This document shows, in pieces, positions 13,009-13,973 of a stretch of 13,973 bases of DNA. Within the stretch, counting starts at the first letter, position 1. Every line of letters starts with the position of its first letter. The position numbers and the translations under genes are program-made. Under the pieces are notes generated by a model, which made no database searches, had not been told where the DNA came from, and saw only the letters and a program-made list of their open reading frames with translations. The DNA comes from Labilibaculum sp. Its GTDB lineage: Bacteria > Bacteroidota > Bacteroidia > Bacteroidales > Marinifilaceae. Location: NCBI GenBank assembly GCA_016743925.1, contig JADGFH010000065.1, positions 1-13,973 on the forward strand. The letters are read 5' to 3'.

Positions 13009-13973
13009 TTGGAAATCTATCTTAAAAACCGTCATTGGAAATTTTATTTTCTGCTGATTGCTCTTGTAATCATTTTGGGATCAATTTTTTACACCAGCAA
13101 TTTGGTGGATAAGTTGGCTCGGGAAGAAGTCAAAAAGGTGGAGTTATGGGCTGCCGGTTTACGTAGTTTAGATGCAAACCCAAACCAAGATGTAAATCTT
13201 ATAAATAGGATTATGGAAGAGAATGAAACCATACCTGTTATTTTGGTAGATGATGATGATAATATTGTTGCACACCGTAATATTTCCTTCTCTGAAAAAC
13301 AAGAAGATCGCATTTTAAAGAAGCGATTAAAAGAGATGAGGGAAGAGGATCATTTTATTGATATTGAGCTTGTAAATGGCAAAAACTACATCTATTTCGA
13401 TGATTCCAACTTACTAAAACGATTGGCTTGGTATCCATTCGTTCAATTAGGCGCAATTATTACTTTTATTGTAATTGCCTATTTGGCTTTTTCTTATTCA
13501 AAATCGGCAGAACAGAATCAAGTTTGGGTTGGTATGTCAAAAGAAACTGCTCATCAATTGGGAACACCAATTAGTTCTCTAATGGCTTGGATGGAATTGA
13601 TCAAAGATGGTAAAATTGATTCAAACTTATCAGAAGAGATGGCAAAGGATGTGAGTCGTTTAGAAGTGATTGCAGAGCGTTTTTCCAAAATTGGATCCAA
13701 GCCAGTTCTTAAATTTACCAATATTGTAGCTGTTCTTGATAGTAGCATAGAATATTTAAAGAAGCGAACCTCTAATAAAGTTGAATATAGTTTAGAAAAA
13801 GAAGATGTAAAAAATGAAATAGTTCCAATTAATAAAGAATTATTTTCATGGGTAATAGAAAATTTATCTAAAAATGCAGTTGATGCAATGGAAGGGAAAG
13901 GTCAATTGAAATTTTCTCTTTCGAGTAAAGCAAATCAATTAGTAATTGACATTAGTGATACGGGGAAAGGCAT
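13009..13973 (+). CDS. Sensor histidine kinase with HQLGTP H-box (3' end cut by window edge)
   Basis: The reading frame opens after the stop at 12955-12957 and runs off the right edge, giving 321 residues from TTG 13009. No in-frame ATG precedes the first helix; TTG 13009 gives (M)EIYLKNRHWKFYFLLIALVI, a natural opening with a transmembrane helix at about 11-28. A ~115-residue periplasmic part with an acidic LVDDDDNIVAHRNI strand pair resembles a small PAS/Cache-like sensor. A second helix lies at about 144-163. The H-box is SKETAHQLGTPISSL, with phospho-acceptor His182; the HATPase_c domain begins with N box ENLSKNAVDAM (Asn285, Asn289), and G1 DTGKG appears at the very edge. This H-box is typical of a Bacteroidota kinase subgroup. 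The partner regulator is not visible and may lie to the right. Confidence 0.88.
   Translation, partial: MEIYLKNRHWKFYFLLIALVIILGSIFYTSNLVDKLAREEVKKVELWAAGLRSLDANPNQDVNLINRIMEENETIPVILVDDDDNIVAHRNISFSEKQEDRILKKRLKEMREEDHFIDIELVNGKNYIYFDDSNLLKRLAWYPFVQLGAIITFIVIAYLAFSYSKSAEQNQVWVGMSKETAHQLGTPISSLMAWMELIKDGKIDSNLSEEMAKDVSRLEVIAERFSKIGSKPVLKFTNIVAVLDSSIEYLKKRTSNKVEYSLEKEDVKNEIVPINKELFSWVIENLSKNAVDAMEGKGQLKFSLSSKANQLVIDISDTGKG

Overview
The window is AT-rich DNA from a member of the Bacteroidota, possibly a marine Bacteroidales/Marinilabiliales-type organism; the genus is a guess. The support is as follows. Start codons lack Shine-Dalgarno sequences. Several upstream regions carry the Bacteroidota -7 element TAnnTTTG. 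Several gene families are typical of the phylum: a DUF4271 membrane protein, a sigma/anti-sigma/outer-membrane-protein cassette, TPR histidine kinases and a kinase with an ETAHQLGTP H-box. I saw no tRNA, rRNA, CRISPR array, transposase or phage gene, so this reads as ordinary chromosome. No intergenic stretch reaches 300 bases.

Layout. Bases 1-1625 are on the minus strand: a DUF4271 membrane protein cut by the left edge, preceded in its own direction by an e(P4)-family acid phosphatase lipoprotein. Bases 1783-4463 are a plus-strand cassette: an ECF sigma factor, a membrane-anchored probable anti-sigma factor and an outer-membrane beta-barrel protein, closed by a terminator. Bases 4580-7343 hold a TPR sensor histidine kinase followed closely by the Asp-X dipeptidase PepE, with a strong terminator. 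Bases 7472-9058 encode an AspT/YidE-type transporter, convergent with exodeoxyribonuclease III (9113-9880, minus); a hairpin lies between them. From about 10034 all genes are on the plus strand: the ribosome-assembly GTPase RsgA, a TIGR00266/AIM24-family protein, tRNA 2-selenouridine synthase MnmH, and a second histidine kinase cut by the right edge. The two genes running off the edges are called from my own translation.

The most informative signal is regulatory. Two near-identical ECF-type promoters, TGTAAC-N16/17-CGTCTTA, lie in front of the sigma gene (1734-1763) and of the outer-membrane protein gene (3318-3346), and I found no third copy. This predicts that the sigma factor activates its own operon and gives the outer-membrane protein an additional promoter, with the membrane-anchored second gene as the likely brake. 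It is an inference from sequence, but it is specific and testable.

Other points: two genes (rsgA and the right-edge kinase) appear to start with TTG; the probable anti-sigma protein has a duplicated N-terminal module; a 12-bp inverted repeat with an inner hairpin sits directly before the TIGR00266-family gene; and the dipeptidase releasing N-terminal aspartate neighbours a transporter of the aspartate:alanine exchanger family. I did not find an obviously new multi-gene system; most genes belong to well-known families.
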